Origin: Atherinomorus stipes
Taxonomy: Eukaryota; Chordata; Actinopteri; Atheriniformes; Atherinidae
NCBI GenBank assembly: GCA_023101725.1
Contig: JALJCO010000083.1
Span: 352,501-416,500, forward strand
Reading direction: 5' to 3'
DNA: 64,000 bases
The stretch's first letter is position 1. The number at the start of each line of letters is the position of its first letter. The translations under genes and the position numbers were made by a program. Shown one piece after another: positions 45,791-57,352 of this stretch. Under the pieces are notes generated by a model. It searched no databases, was not told the origin of the DNA, and worked only from the letters and a program-made list of their open reading frames with translations.

Positions 45791-47150
45791 CGTGTGCTGG
45801 TTGTCTGCACACAGACCGTCGCCGCCCATGAAGAGGAAAGGCGCGGATAAAGGCGCGCCGTATCAACAGCTGCATCACCACATCAGTCAGGAACTGGTGC
45901 CGGATAGAAGTGGAATACAAGATCAAGAAATGACGTGCACACTCCAGAAGTTGATCCTGAGGGGTTTTTGATTTGTGTTACGTTTCGGGCGTCTGTCCTC
46001 GAAGTTGCCACAAGTGTTTTTCCTTGCTGATGTGATTGGAGGCTCCGTACATGCAGACTTTACCTCTGAATCATCATGTGCTGCTTTCATCTCCTGATGA
46101 GCAGCAGCATCTCTAAAACACGTTTACATCTCCATCCTCCTCAGAGTGGAGTCTCGCGGGATGGGATTTTACCAGAATTACGGCTTATACCATTCAATGG
46201 AAACACCTACATATCGCTATTGTACTTTTTGAAAGAAATATTGCTTTTATTTTTTGAAAAAAATGTAATGGAAAACCTGCTAGTGACTTTTTCCACATGC
46301 TGGACCAGTGGAACAAGAAGATCTCACGAGATTTCATAATGGAGTGAGATTAGCGAGATTTGAAAAATATTGTTACAGAATATTTTGATATCAATACGAT
46401 ATCGCAACACAAAATATCACGATTTTTCAGTGTATAGATATTATCTTACCCCCGTACTGATGCATGGTGATGAATTTTTGTTTTGTCATTAAAAAAGTGA
46501 AAAGTAAAAACCAATACCGATATTTACCAAAATCACATTTTAATGCTGATATTGGCAGATGATATCAGTAGGCAGATTATATTGGCCATCTTTACTGTTT
46601 CTTATGTCATCGTTCTCAAAATAAATGAACCAGTAGAAGGTAAAATAACAGCAGTAAAAATAAAACCAGGGAATCAGCTGGTTTAGCATTTTTCAAATCT
46701 TTCCAGAATAAATGTTTTCTCATCAAACTGTCTGATCCAGATGTGATGCTCCCAGCTATCATCATCGCTCTGACCACTTATGCTGCTCTCACTGCTGTTC
46801 TCAGAGCTACATTTCACACCCCTGCTGACTAAACCAGAAACTCTGAAATAACATCAGATGGGTGAAGACTCAGAACTGTTTCTTCAACATGCTTTAGGTA
46901 CATTCTTACTGTGGATGAAAGCACTGAAAGCATCACTTTCACGGTCACTGGAAGACCAGTCGTCTTCCTCAGGAGGCAAATATTCTCCTCCAGGATCAGA
47001 GTTGGCAAATAGCTGAGACAGAACTTCATCAACGGTTAAAAAGTATTTCTACATGTTGCATGCTTTTACTGTAACCCGCTTTGTAAGCACTTCCTCACCA
47101 GCTCCTTATGGTGGCCTTCAAACTCAATTTCCTTACACTTTGAATAGACC
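45791..47150. other. No gene; possible hAT-end fragments
   Basis: About 46340-46460 (GATATCAATACGATATCGCA, AAATATCACGATTTTTCAG) and 46510-46590 (ATACCGATATTTACC, GCTGATATTGGCAG) read like subterminal regions of two hAT-type repeats, but paired ends are not visible. The rest is unremarkable. Confidence 0.3.
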
Positions 47151-47152
47151 TG

Positions 47153-48030
47153 CTAACACTGCACATCTCTCTGAACGCACCACTGCCACGTGAAACATGA
47201 CAATAGCAGCTTAATGCTGCATGGATGTCTTTCTTCAGCAGGGACGGGGAAGTTGGTCAGAGTTGATGGGAAGATGGATGGAGCTAAATCCGGCATAATT
47301 CTAGAATAAATCCCGTTAGAGGCTGCTAAGGACTTGAGACTGGGGCTGACGTTCACCTTTCAGCTGGACAACAACCCGGAACGTACACCCAGAGTTCCAA
47401 AGGGACCCCACTGAGCCAAAGACGTCTATTAGATTGTCTAAGTTCAGACCGAATTTCACCCGACTTTAATCAGTTTTTATTTTAGTTTGAATCTAGATGT
47501 TAAAATCTAATCCATTATTTATTAAATATTCAATTTAACACAACTGCAAGCTGTATAAATGATGGCCAAGTGGTGCATTAAAACATTTGGCCAATCATTA
47601 ATCAGTGTACCGTTTAGTGTAGATTTATTCTAAGCTTAGACATTTAAAAAACGTTCATTTTTAGACCAGTGGTAGACCAATTTTAGCCACCACATCTAAG
47701 GACCAGCAAACGTCTGTTAGATGTCTTTTAGACCAAAAAAATGCTTGGTGGGATGGGTTACAGTACATCAAAGCATCTTCATGTTTTATAACAACTCAAA
47801 GTCCAGACCAAAGTCTAACTGAGAATCTGTGGAAAGACTTGAAAGTTGCTGCTCACAGATGTTCTTCATTCAATCTGACTGAGCTGTTTTGCAAAGAGGA
47901 ATCTGTGCAAAGCTGGTGGAGACATTCCCCCAAAGGCTTGCAGCAGTAGTTGCAGTGAAAAGTGGTTCTACAAAGTAAGATCCAGAGGAGCTGACTACAA
48001 ATGCATGCCACACTTCTCAGATTTTTACTT
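47153..48030 (+). pseudogene. Tc1-like transposase remnant, split by a MITE
   Basis: The part before the insertion (47153-47402) encodes GTGKLVRVDGKMDGAK, then a stop, then KDLRLGLTFTFQLDNNPERT, which corresponds to the block around the second catalytic aspartate of Tc1 transposases ('RLG..FTFQQDNDPKHT'). After about 350 foreign bases the protein resumes (47765-47975) with QSPDQSLTENLWKDLKVAAH and NLTELFCKEE, the block around the catalytic glutamate. Non-coding 3' sequence continues to about 48030. The N-terminal DNA-binding half is not found upstream. This is a third Tc1 family in the window. Confidence 0.75.
47403..47757. mobile_element. MITE nested in Tc1 remnant
   Basis: About 355 bp separates two halves that are adjacent in related Tc1 elements. 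The right end reversed reads CCCACCAAGCATTTTTTTGG then TCTAAAAGACATCTAACAGA; the left end reads CCCACTGAGCCAAAGACGTC then TATTAGATTGTCTAAG. The ends share CCCAC and GAC-TCT-TTAGA words in inverted orientation. No coding capacity, and superfamily not established. Confidence 0.55.
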
Positions 48031-48034
48031 GTAA

Positions 48035-49053
48035 TAGTGTTTAAATATATATATACTCCTTTACTTATTGAAAATAAGCTAAGTATTTAACTTATTGATA
48101 TTATTCATTGTTTATTTTTCCTGATAAACTTTTAACTAGACTTTTTGAGATGTAAGAGGATGTAAGACAAGTTCCCAGCAGAGCTGTGTTTGTCGATTTA
48201 AATTCTTTACATGTAGTTGTTTGACATGCTGGTGGTCTCAGATTTAGTCAGGCTGACATGGTTCAGTGCGGTTTTCCTCACATGGCGTGTCCTGAACATC
48301 ACTGCTCATTCTACCAGTTGATACCAGCTTCTCCATACAAATGCCGATGACAGGCAGCTGGAAAAGGAAGAGAAATGCTCTTCCTGTGTGTTCATTTCAG
48401 CCCCTGAAAAACACTAAGAAAGTGGAGTAAAACCTGTTCTGAATTACCCTTAAGCCGAATCTTCTCACTCTGCCCTCAGACATACGATGACAAATTGCCT
48501 TTACACCTTTCTGAGAGTGAAATGGAAGAAAAACTAGACTGTGTATCAGACATCTGGAGTTGATGCTCAATTTCCTGACTTGATGAGAAGATTAAAAGTA
48601 AAGGAAGATTTACCTCTCTCTTCTCTCCACCTCAGCTTTTTGCACTCTTCAAAAAGATTACACTCCAAAGGAGCTTCCACTTTATTTAGGATGAAAGGTT
48701 TTGGATTAATCTGAACCAACAGTGCAGGAGCTCACCTCCCACTTCATTCTTCAAGAACCACCATTTTCAGTTTTGGGTGTCAGACAAAGTCAAACGCAAT
48801 CAGCGGCTGGACCAATTTACAATATTACATATTGCCCTTTTCTATAAAGTTGTCTCCTTTTGGATTTATTTAATCTCTACTTTAAAATAAATGAAGGCGT
48901 CATATCAACAAGTAGCTTCTCAGTGTTTTTTGATCATTTAGGACTTGTGTCAAGCTTGACAGAAAAGTTATGATGAAACTCATTTAGAAACAAATCTAAC
49001 CATACCATTATTTTTTGTAATGAGGACTACACTATGTTTACTTTCATGCTTTC
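48035..49053. other. No recognisable gene or repeat
   Basis: AT-rich; no termini or domains identified. Confidence 0.35.
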
Positions 49054-49617
49054 TTAAAGGAATCAGTACACCCACAGAATGATGTGCCTTCATTTTCTAC
49101 TCGACCTCATGCTGAGTAAGACTCTGGAGCACTTTTTTGATATCTCAAATGCAGCTGCAGATCGAACAGGTTTTCGTTTTCCCCCAACTTTCATATAATG
49201 GAGTTCAGCGGCGACTGAACCAAAAAGGTCCATAAAAGTCCACAAAAACATGTCAGTATTCCTCCATACTGCTCGTCCTATGTAATCCAAGTGTCCTGAG
49301 TGGGTAATGTCCATAATTCACTCGAAATGACATCATTTAGAATATTTCTATAGCCTAAGCAGTAGCACATTGCACTTTCTATTTACGCGTTGTTAGTTTA
49401 CAACACTACGGAAGCTGAAGCGTTCAGCACCTACTCTGCCGATAATGCAAGCATAGAAGAAGAAATTAGCTGTTTACATTGTGCTGAAAGTAAAGGAGCT
49501 AACAAACCGAGACAAACAAGAAAGGGGTTGGCTATTGATTTAAAACAAAGAAAGAAAGAAAAAGAGAGCGCGCGATGTTGTCTGCCGCGGCTTCCGTAGT
49601 GGTGTGAACTCAAAGGG
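49054..49617. mobile_element. Long-arm MITE, copy 3 (one arm lost)
   Basis: TTAA at 49054-49057, then AGGAATCAGTACACCCACAG, one full arm and the central cassette. Relative to copies 1 and 2 the cassette is on the plus strand, so this copy is inserted in the opposite orientation. Similarity stops shortly after GTGTGAACTCAAAGGG (about 49617); the second arm is missing. Confidence 0.75.
49390..49599 (+). other. Conserved open frame in MITE centre (copy 3)
   Basis: Counterpart of 10293-10487 and 43101-43316. It reads FSTYSADNASIEEEISCLHC and ends LKQRKKEKESARCCLPRLP. Compared with copy 1 it is one codon shorter in the middle (GANKPRQ versus RAADELGQ) and stays open. The CxxC pair is kept. The start codon equivalent to copy 1 reads ACG here, so the ATG at 49390 lies in neighbouring sequence. 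Confidence 0.3.
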
Positions 49618-49639
49618 TACTACAGATGTACTACAAAAT

Positions 49640-49730
49640 GTATTCTTAATTGTGTTGCATTTTGTATTTGTTTTCGTGCTGTAAAGTGTCTTTGTTTGCC
49701 TTTACAAAATGCTCTATAAATAAAAAAAGA
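49640..49730 (+). repeat. SINE/LINE 3' tail fragment
   Basis: CGTGCTGTAAAGTGTCTTTG and ATGCTCTATAAATAAAAAAA have the usual tail wording of fish retroposons, ending in an A-rich run. It lies directly where the second arm of MITE copy 3 is missing, so it may have replaced or disrupted it. Confidence 0.45.
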
Positions 49731-49734
49731 AAAT

Positions 49735-52700
49735 CGTATTATTCTCCCCTTTGTGTGGAACTATTAAGCCCAAATGATAAAAAAAAAAAAAAACATCTTT
49801 GCAAGCAGGGAATCAGACCTGATTATTGAGCGACTGGATTACGCTCTAGTGCACACTGGTCTGATGAGATTATAATGGTTTGGAGATGGAACATGAAGGC
49901 CGTCTACCTTAGTCTTCTAGACCAGTCATATTATCAGCCATACCTGCTAACAGGGCATATTTCAAGCACTACCTCATCAATTATGATACTATTAATACCT
50001 GGAAGCATCTGAAAAAAAAAACTTCAAGCTCAGTCTGGTGTAATTTTTAATACTTATACCAGCAAACCTTGTCTTGACCTTTTCCCTTTTAGATGGGTCC
50101 TGTAATACATGCAAACACTAGGAATCTGTCATTTTAGCTGTCTGTACATTGAAAGGACTTTTCATTTTTTCCTACATGTGCAGCAGAGATCCAACTTGCC
50201 AAGGAATCGTTCATTTTTAGACATCATCATATCAGAGATAACACAGTTTTAGAACTATTTCCGTAAGTGCCGAACTCTGGACAACAAGTGGATCATAAAA
50301 CACTTGCCATAACCTACAGTAAATCCAGACCAGCTAATGACACCTGGACCACATGTAGCCTCTAACACACCTGCCGTAACCTATGTCCATCCTAGCTGTC
50401 TGCACGTGGACCGTGTTTTTTTCTGCACCCATCTGTAACGACTTTGATGTTGTGAATTGTCTTGAACATTATATCTGCAATATTAATGAACTTACTTTGC
50501 CACAAGTATTCCACAAGTCACTTGCCAGTGCCATAAAGGAGCCAGAAGGGCCAAAAGAAGTCCAAATTAGGCCCAAATGTGTCTGCTATTTGGGTATGCA
50601 CTCCTAGGGAGGACGGTGGGGATACGGTTGAAGGGTCATGTGGAATGATGGAACAAGAAAGTGGGGCTAGTACTGTTACTGATGTATTTTTTGTGTGTTT
50701 GTATTTTTTCTCTGTCCTTGGGATGTTTTTGTATTGTCTTGCATAGTAGCTGTACCATCTCGGCTTGTTATAGCTCCATATTTTCCCTTATTCCTTTATT
50801 GTCCCAATACATGCAGCGCAGCTTTTCATTTCCATCTCATGACAATGTTTGCACCACAAGAACAACCTGCGTTGCCTATAAATAACCAGATAAAAATAAG
50901 CAGGGAGCAGAGCCTTTGTTAGTCTGAGATGGTGCATATGTTTGGGAGACAGCACCAGTCATAGCTGTAGCATTTTCAAATGCCACATTGTTTAGATGCA
51001 CCTCCTGAAAAGAAAGAGAGAGAGGAAAAAAACAAAAAAAAAAAAAAAAACACTAGACTGCAAGACAGCCCTGACGGGTCCAGCAACACTTACCTTTTCA
51101 AGCAGATGACTGGAGGACATTCTGAAGCAGATTCTGCTTGATTCTGACAGCTGAAAAAGGGAAACAAAGCAAAACAATCTGAATAGTTCATTTATCACCT
51201 GCTGGCAGGGATTTATCTTTGCGCTGCCTTTTGGCTTTAATGCGGCCCTCTTCAATCCGAGAAGCAGTTCTTATCCACTGCAGGCGTGTCATGCAGCTTC
51301 ATCTGCTGCTATTTTCAGCAATAAATCTGAATGACTGCACAGTGTCTAATAATATTGCCTATGTGGACCATCTCATCAGTTTGAGTGACAGAGCCAAAGG
51401 TGAATTTGAAACCACTGATTCTGACTCTGAGTAATAATAAGCTAATATGCATAATAACCAGAAGACGTATCACAGCAAAATAGTCATATTTTTATTTAAA
51501 ATAATCATTTGTAAAGGAGTGTTGAGCAGATTACCTGTCCCATTGGACATATGGAAACTTAATTTCCTCTAATCCATTTGCATCCGGATTACAGTGAGGG
51601 TTTGCGGACAGGGTTTCCCTGAAGTCTCAATTAAAAGGCGGTCTAAACTACAGATTAAAGCGGAGATCCTTCCACGCACCACTCCGCTGAGTGTTGGATG
51701 GAAAGTTCACGTTCAGGTTGACATGTACAGGTGCTGACACATGACACTCTCCACTCCAGAGAGCAGGTTTAAAAACAGGTAACAGCATGTGCAGAGAAGC
51801 AGCAGGCTGTTTGTTTACCTGCTGAATCTGAGCCTTCACTCCACATTTACTGAACCCTAAGTAATTGGAGATGTTAAGGACAGAGTAGCACACATTGTTT
51901 CAGACACGATCAGCACAGCCAAAAATACACAGTATTTGTAGTATTTACTCTCCTAAGCGGCTCCTAGCAAAAATGGCATAAACTCAGATTAGACCAAAGA
52001 TATTCAGCACATATTTTTATATTTCGTAGATTTGAAAAGGAGGACGTCAGATTCTGTTTTCCCCCTTGATGGTTACCACGTTTTAGAAAAAAAAGCAGCA
52101 TTAACCAACCATCGCTCCTAGCTACCAGCAAGCTCCACCGGTGGGAACAAAAATGTTTTTGTCTGCATGTAATTGCTGCAAATGTGGCCACTATTTGTCA
52201 GACTTGTGTGCTTCTGTGACTCCACACACTTCCCCTTGATGCGGTTTTGGAAGCCAACACCATCAACGTTGCCCAGAGCCATGGTTTGCTAGTCCAACAA
52301 CCCCAAATGCTGCTTGAGCCATCCAGACTCAGCAGTGGTTTCTGCTGGACTGCTAATGGCAACTGCAGCGATAAGAGGGGAAAGGATGGTTTGTCTTTGC
52401 AAAAATGTCACACTTTATGAACAGCATTTGCATGAATTTCAGCTTCTGTGAGAAATGGGTGGAGGGTTGGATCTGCTGCCCACATGTGCAGGACCACAGG
52501 GCCATCAGTGTCTTTCCACACTGAAAACGGGTCTTTCAAATCCAATGGGGCAAGATGGATTTAAAAACAGAAATATTCCTTATGTAAATGTAAAATGACA
52601 TATGAGACTGCCGTGCTTTTGGCTTTTCACACTGGCTTTGGTAAGCCATGCATTTCTGTTTTTTTTTTTATCTAACTAATTTAAGCCTCTTTAGCTCCTT

Positions 52701-53296
52701 TATCCTCCACCTAAAGGCTGTGACCCTCAAATCAATCAAAGCAAAACATCCTAAGGGATGTGTAGATTTCTTAACTACGCCCAGAGGAGAGACAAGATGA
52801 GAAATGAGGAAGAAAGACCGAGTCAATCTTTTGCAGAAGACTATTTAGCATCTATGATAGTGAAAGCAGCATAACAGACAATCACAGCAAAGTTGATAAA
52901 AAAGAAAAATTTAGTCATATAAAAAAAAAAGTATTTCCTTTTCACTTCTGATTCATCATGTGAGTGATTTTTGTAAATGAGGTGCCTCTTCAGTCTGTTG
53001 CAGGTGTCTATCTGAATGCTTATGAAACTCAGAGTAAGCATCTTTTTCAGCCGTCAACATTCAGGAAATGGGATCATTTAATGCACATATTACCAGGAGA
53101 TTCCTGATAAAAGCTTTCAGCCACAGACTTGACCACTCCTTTATTTAATGTCCATCTCATGATGAAAAGTCACCTCATTATTTCCTTGTGAGCCTAAACG
53201 ACTCATCAAATATTAAACATTTCCTATGAAAATATCTGACTCACCTTAAAACAAGATGTAGTTTTTAGACATCTTATACAATTTTTTGTCAGTCGA
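49735..53296. other. No recognisable gene or repeat
   Basis: A 3.5-kb stretch with poly-A runs near 49780 and 51031 but no transposon ends, tRNA or protein motifs I recognise. Short open frames (for example 50383-50607, 51219-51434) show no domain. Confidence 0.35.
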
Positions 53297-53371
53297 TTTT
53301 TTTTTTTTTTTTTTTTTTTTTGTTCATCGTGTGCTTCAGGGCTGATTTCACAAAAAAAAAAAAAAAAAAAA
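53297..53371. repeat. T25 and A20 runs facing each other
   Basis: T25 at 53297-53321 and A20 at 53352-53371, 30 bases apart, could pair as a stem. Confidence 0.9.
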
Positions 53372-53736
53372 GAAGTGAAGAGAATAGAATAAGAATAAAA
53401 CAATGATTTAAATCCAAGGCTTTCATTGGTTCCATGCACTTTAAAGTTTTTGGGTTTGCTCATTTCAAGTGGCAGCCAACAACTGTGTGAAGTGACTACA
53501 ACCGCTAAAAACACAACAAAGTTGAAGCAACATTTGCAGATGAGTCATAAAAAAGAGGAGAAAGAGAAGAGAAAAATAAGAGAAAGTTTTCACTTATATT
53601 TTCTCATTGTTCTTCCAATGCTTACTTCCAGATGGTGACAGCAGGCCAACGGGCACAAAGACATCCTTAGCTGTCCAACAGAATATTTTGGTCGTGTTTC
53701 AGTGTTTCAAAGTACAAAAGTGATTCTGAACACGAT

Positions 53737-53860
53737 GAGGGCCCAGAAAATCCCCAGACTCCCGGGCGAGAACCATTCAGCCAAAGGGATATCCCTGTGG
53801 AAACGTAAGCAGGGCACAAGATCAATCAGAAGCATAGTGACAGGACCCCACACTGTCACA
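53737..53860 (-). repeat. tRNA-like short dispersed repeat, copy C
   Basis: Minus-strand copy ending in TGTGACAGTGTGGGGTCCTG, with a shortened tRNA-like part. It lies within the hAT pseudogene region. Confidence 0.6.
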
Positions 53861-53940
53861 TTTCCCCCTTTTGACAAGCACATCCCCTTGCTCCATAAAG
53901 GCTGCCACCAGTTAGGAATCCATGGACCCACCCTAACAGC

Positions 53941-54252
53941 TACAGTCCTCAAAATTATTAATACCCTCGAATAAAGGAGAAAAAAATCATCTGTCAGTGA
54001 AATAAGTTGAAATTGACAAAAGTAATAATAAATAAAAATTCTTTGAAAATCATAACATTGATTTTAAATTGTGGTCAGAAAAAAATATCACAAAAAAATA
54101 CGCAAAAAATAATAGTCATTGTGTGTCTGGGATAGTTTTGTTTGTTTGGTTTTTTTTATATAAGATTTCGAACCATAATTCAAAAGCAACATTTTACTAA
54201 ATTATCATTTGGTGAATTTTTATTTATTATTATTTTCTTTAGTTTCAACTGT
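53941..54252. mobile_element. Tc1-type MITE, copy 2 (eroded)
   Basis: The left end TACAGTCCTCAAAATTATTA and following text (CAGTGAAATAAGTTGAAATT, AAAATCATAACATTGATTTT) match the element at 31548-32041. The right end is reduced to CAACTGTA near 54252. It is inserted within the hAT pseudogene region. Confidence 0.6.
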
Positions 54253-54308
54253 ACATGAATCCTGACAGATTCATGCCAGACAACACCAGAATGTGGAAAG
54301 CTATGCAA

Positions 54309-54453
54309 GGAGGGCCCAGGTGGGATTCAATCCCCAGACTCCAAGGTGGGAGTCATGTATGCTAACCATTCAGCCAAAGGGACATCCCTGTGGCCAAGTA
54401 GCCATGACGCATGATCAATCGCAGGCATAGTGACAGGACCCCGCACTGTCACA
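54309..54453 (-). repeat. tRNA-like short dispersed repeat, copy D
   Basis: A well-kept minus-strand copy: leader GTGACAGTGCGGGGTCCTGT, hairpin AGGGATGTCCCT, A-box-like TGGCTGAATGGTTAGCATAC and B-box-like GGGGATTGAATCCC. Confidence 0.65.
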
Positions 54454-56303
54454 TAAAGAGCACCTGAGCAAAAAGGAAGCTATACTGTAGTTAGATGGAT
54501 AGCATGCACAGGATTAGCAGTCACTATCGATGGTGACGGCTTTATTCTCATCATGGAGACTGCTGATGGAAAGCTGACTGTTCCCAAGAAAACTAGAAAT
54601 AAGCAACTCTACACACAAAACAATGAAAATGAAAAACAGAAATTCAAGAAGTGATTGGCTGCTGCTTCAGCGATGACAGCGGTGAATGTTTCATTTCTGG
54701 CTATAAGTTTATGCTACTTTGGTGTTAGAAAAAACACCAGAGCACATAAGGTTGACAGGAACATGTAGCCCATCCACACACTGCACAGTCAAAGCACGTG
54801 TGGATAAATGTATGCAAGAGTGGGGTGAACCGAATGAAAGGATCATCACCGTGATAACAGACAACAGGAGTAATGTGCTGGCAGCATTTAAACGCATCAC
54901 ATCAGCGGGAAAAGAAGCCACCTCTGAGGATTCAGAAGATTTCCTCATGATGGAAAGTGACTGAGCCTGAAGCTGATGAGCTCCGGTGAGTCATTTCTTG
55001 AAATTTCTATTACATGATAGTCAGTGAATATATAAATAGGAAAGGAACGTTTGAAACTGGATACTGTATTTAGTCTTATATAACTTTTTTTCTTATCTGC
55101 TACTATTTTATAGGGGTTAAACAGATTGTGTGTGGTGCTTTCCTTACATCTTGCGGTCCACATGATACATGGATACTTGATACATGATAGATGGAGGCAA
55201 GTTTCCTTGATAAAGCTGGTTTGGTGTTAAGCTATTTCACATTCTGCTGTTGCAACACAAATGATCTTGGATAAGTGTGGTCGCATTGTCAGAAATGACT
55301 CCCCCACATGCTGGTCAAGCACATTTAACATGATTGCACGACTCCTGAAAGTGAAAGACTTAGTCTGACAAGCAAACAACATGGGGAGAGGCACTTGTTC
55401 TCTGGTAAGTAGCAAAAGCATGAATGTCTGCGCCATTTTGCAGAACACATGCAAACCTTTCAGAGTGACACCATGTCTGCGTACCTGCTCTCTTTAACCT
55501 GCTCAGCCACCTTGTTAGCTTTGAAGGAAACACTAGATAAAGACTTTGCTTCTCTTGTGGAGAAAATGAAGGAAAGATAGCAGAGAGGAGAACAGGAGGG
55601 GGGCCAAAGGAACCAGAAGCAGCACTGTTATTGTGATGGGGCCAACAGTGGGTTGTTATTGCATTGACTTGTGTTTTAAATTTTAACAGCGCGCACTTTA
55701 TTTTTTTTATCTTTTTAACTGATGTGGGTTTTAATGCCCTCTGAAGCCCCCAAGCATATCCCTGCTAATTGCCAACAAGGAGCAGCTGTGAGTCGTCTGC
55801 ACAAGTGTATTGAGGAAGACCTGAGTGGCAAAAAGCTGTGTCGTGGGCTGGCTGACAAGTGCACTGTGGCTGAACGATCTGTTCAGGCAGCACGATCCAC
55901 ACTGTCAGCTCATCTGCACATGTGTGGAAAGGAATACTTCCAGGTCGCCCTTGAATCTGCTGGATTTAGGAAAATAATGTCCTGAAAATTAAAACTTCCA
56001 TTGTTAATAAAAGAAAAGCAACAGATGGAGGAATGAACATTATGGATTTTGAAGTGATGAATGCTGTACTGCAATTAAAATGGCTGCAGATGTTTTGCAT
56101 ATGTGATTTTGATCCCGTAAAGTTGCAGATTAAATTGTCAGATTACCACACAGAGGTATTAATGTATTGGAAAGTGTTATACAAACACTTTTTTACTCCA
56201 AATATTATGATTATTTGAAATAATAGATATATTCTACGCAAGCGAAAATCCTAAGGGACTGGAAGGAAAAAATAGTTTGGGCCATCATTCACTTTATGGA
56301 TAC

Positions 56304-57133
56304 AAATGGTGTAGGGCTGGGACGATTCGTCGACGTAATCGATTACGTCGACGCAAAAAATACGTCGACGCAAAATATGCGTACCGATGCGTCATCAGAC
56401 CAAAACAAAGATGGCGGCGCCAAGCGACTTCAGACTAAAACAAAGATGGCGGCGCGATCTCCGCGAGTGGCTCTTCCAAGTTTCCAAAGTGTAAGGCAGT
56501 GAAGGCCCACACTCGTTTATCAAAGGTATAACTATATATTAGGGATGGCGAATCCGAAGCCTAATGAGACATGAGACACTTCCGTGAGATGGACGCCATG
56601 TCTTCAGATACGTCAGGCCTGTTTGAGACGGTCAGCATGAAGCACGAGCTCCATCTGCTGGCCATGGGTGGTACTGCAGCTGATGCCAGGGGCTGTCTCG
56701 TCTCTGACTGAATATAGTTAAAGTCACGTTCTCAACCTCATGTTCGTGTTTCATCTGTTGGGAATAGTATTGTTTAATCACTTTTTTTTAATCACTTCTT
56801 TTTTATTATTTTCATGTAAATGAAAGAATTAAAAGCCTGTTTTTCAGTCCGCTGTGTTTTCAACATAAATTTTACATTCTGTTGGTTCATGAAAAAGTCC
56901 ATGACAGGCTGCTGGCTCCCACTGCCTTTTTATTCATGCTCTTTTTTACATTTTAGATAGCAATTTATATATGCTGATATAGCTGTCTGTCAATTTATGA
57001 GGAGATAATCGATAATCGAATCGAGTCGAATCGAGCTAAAAAAGTGAATCGTTAGATTAATCAATGCATCGAAAAAATAATCAATAGATTAATCGTTTAA
57101 AAAATAATCGTTTAACACAGCCCTAAAATGGTG
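56304..57133. mobile_element. hAT-type MITE with exact 8-bp target duplication
   Basis: An 814-bp element (56312-57125) begins TAGGGCTG and ends CAGCCCTA. It is bounded on both sides by AAATGGTG (56304-56311 and 57126-57133), a perfect 8-bp duplication. The left subterminal region holds a perfect 26-bp palindrome (56328-56353) and a second CGTCGACG word; the right one holds repeated AATCG and GATTAATC words. The interior has a duplicated AAACAAAGATGGCGGCGC. It has no transposase of its own, so it depends on one supplied elsewhere. Confidence 0.9.
56328..56353. repeat. Perfect 26-bp palindrome
   Basis: It begins CGTCGACGTAATC and continues as its exact reverse complement; the centre is ATCGAT. 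It lies 16 bases inside the left end of the hAT-type MITE and may be a transposase-binding site. Confidence 0.9.
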
Positions 57134-57299
57134 ACATCTTAGATTACACAGATTTTAATTGCAAATTCAATTTAGACGTCCACAGAAAGTTTGTGTGTAG
57201 TCAAGGCAGTTCCTGTGGCTATGTTAAACCTGGTTAAAGGAATGTTACAGCATTCTAACATAAAAAGATGTGAAGGGAAACTAAACCATAGACAATTTT

Positions 57300-57352
57300 T
57301 TATACATACATACATACATACACACAAACATATATATACACACACACATACA
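57300..57352. repeat. (CATA)n/(CA)n microsatellite
   Basis: Tetra- and dinucleotide repeats that directly border the left LTR. Confidence 0.9.

Larger units (their letters stand above)
53435..55985 (+). pseudogene. hAT transposase (BED-finger type), decayed and interrupted
   Basis: Pieces of one hAT transposase lie in order on the plus strand. A BED zinc finger is at 53435-53570 (FKVFGFAHFKW, then after a frameshift LCEVTTTAKNTTKLKQHLQM and SHKKE). A region resembling the segment after the finger is at 54520-54655 (VTIDGDGFILIMETADGKLT). 54690-54780 carries SAMTAVNVSFLAISLCYF, and 54790-54900 CMQEWGEPNERIITVITDNR then SNVLAAFK, around a catalytic aspartate. 55110-55170 has CVVLSLHLAVHM, 55265-55350 NDSPTCWSSTFNMIARLLKV, and 55420-55560 MNVCAILQNTCKPFRV and LLALKETLDKDF. 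Frame changes and stops separate most pieces, and short repeats fill 53737-54453. The last open piece, 55722-55985, has no clear hAT dimerisation motif. hAT transposases cut and paste with 8-bp duplications; this copy is dead. Confidence 0.75.

Noticed and set aside
53297..53371. Facing T and A runs as ends of a retroposed gene.
   Set aside because: No coding or repeat body lies between them (30 bases) and no target duplication was found.
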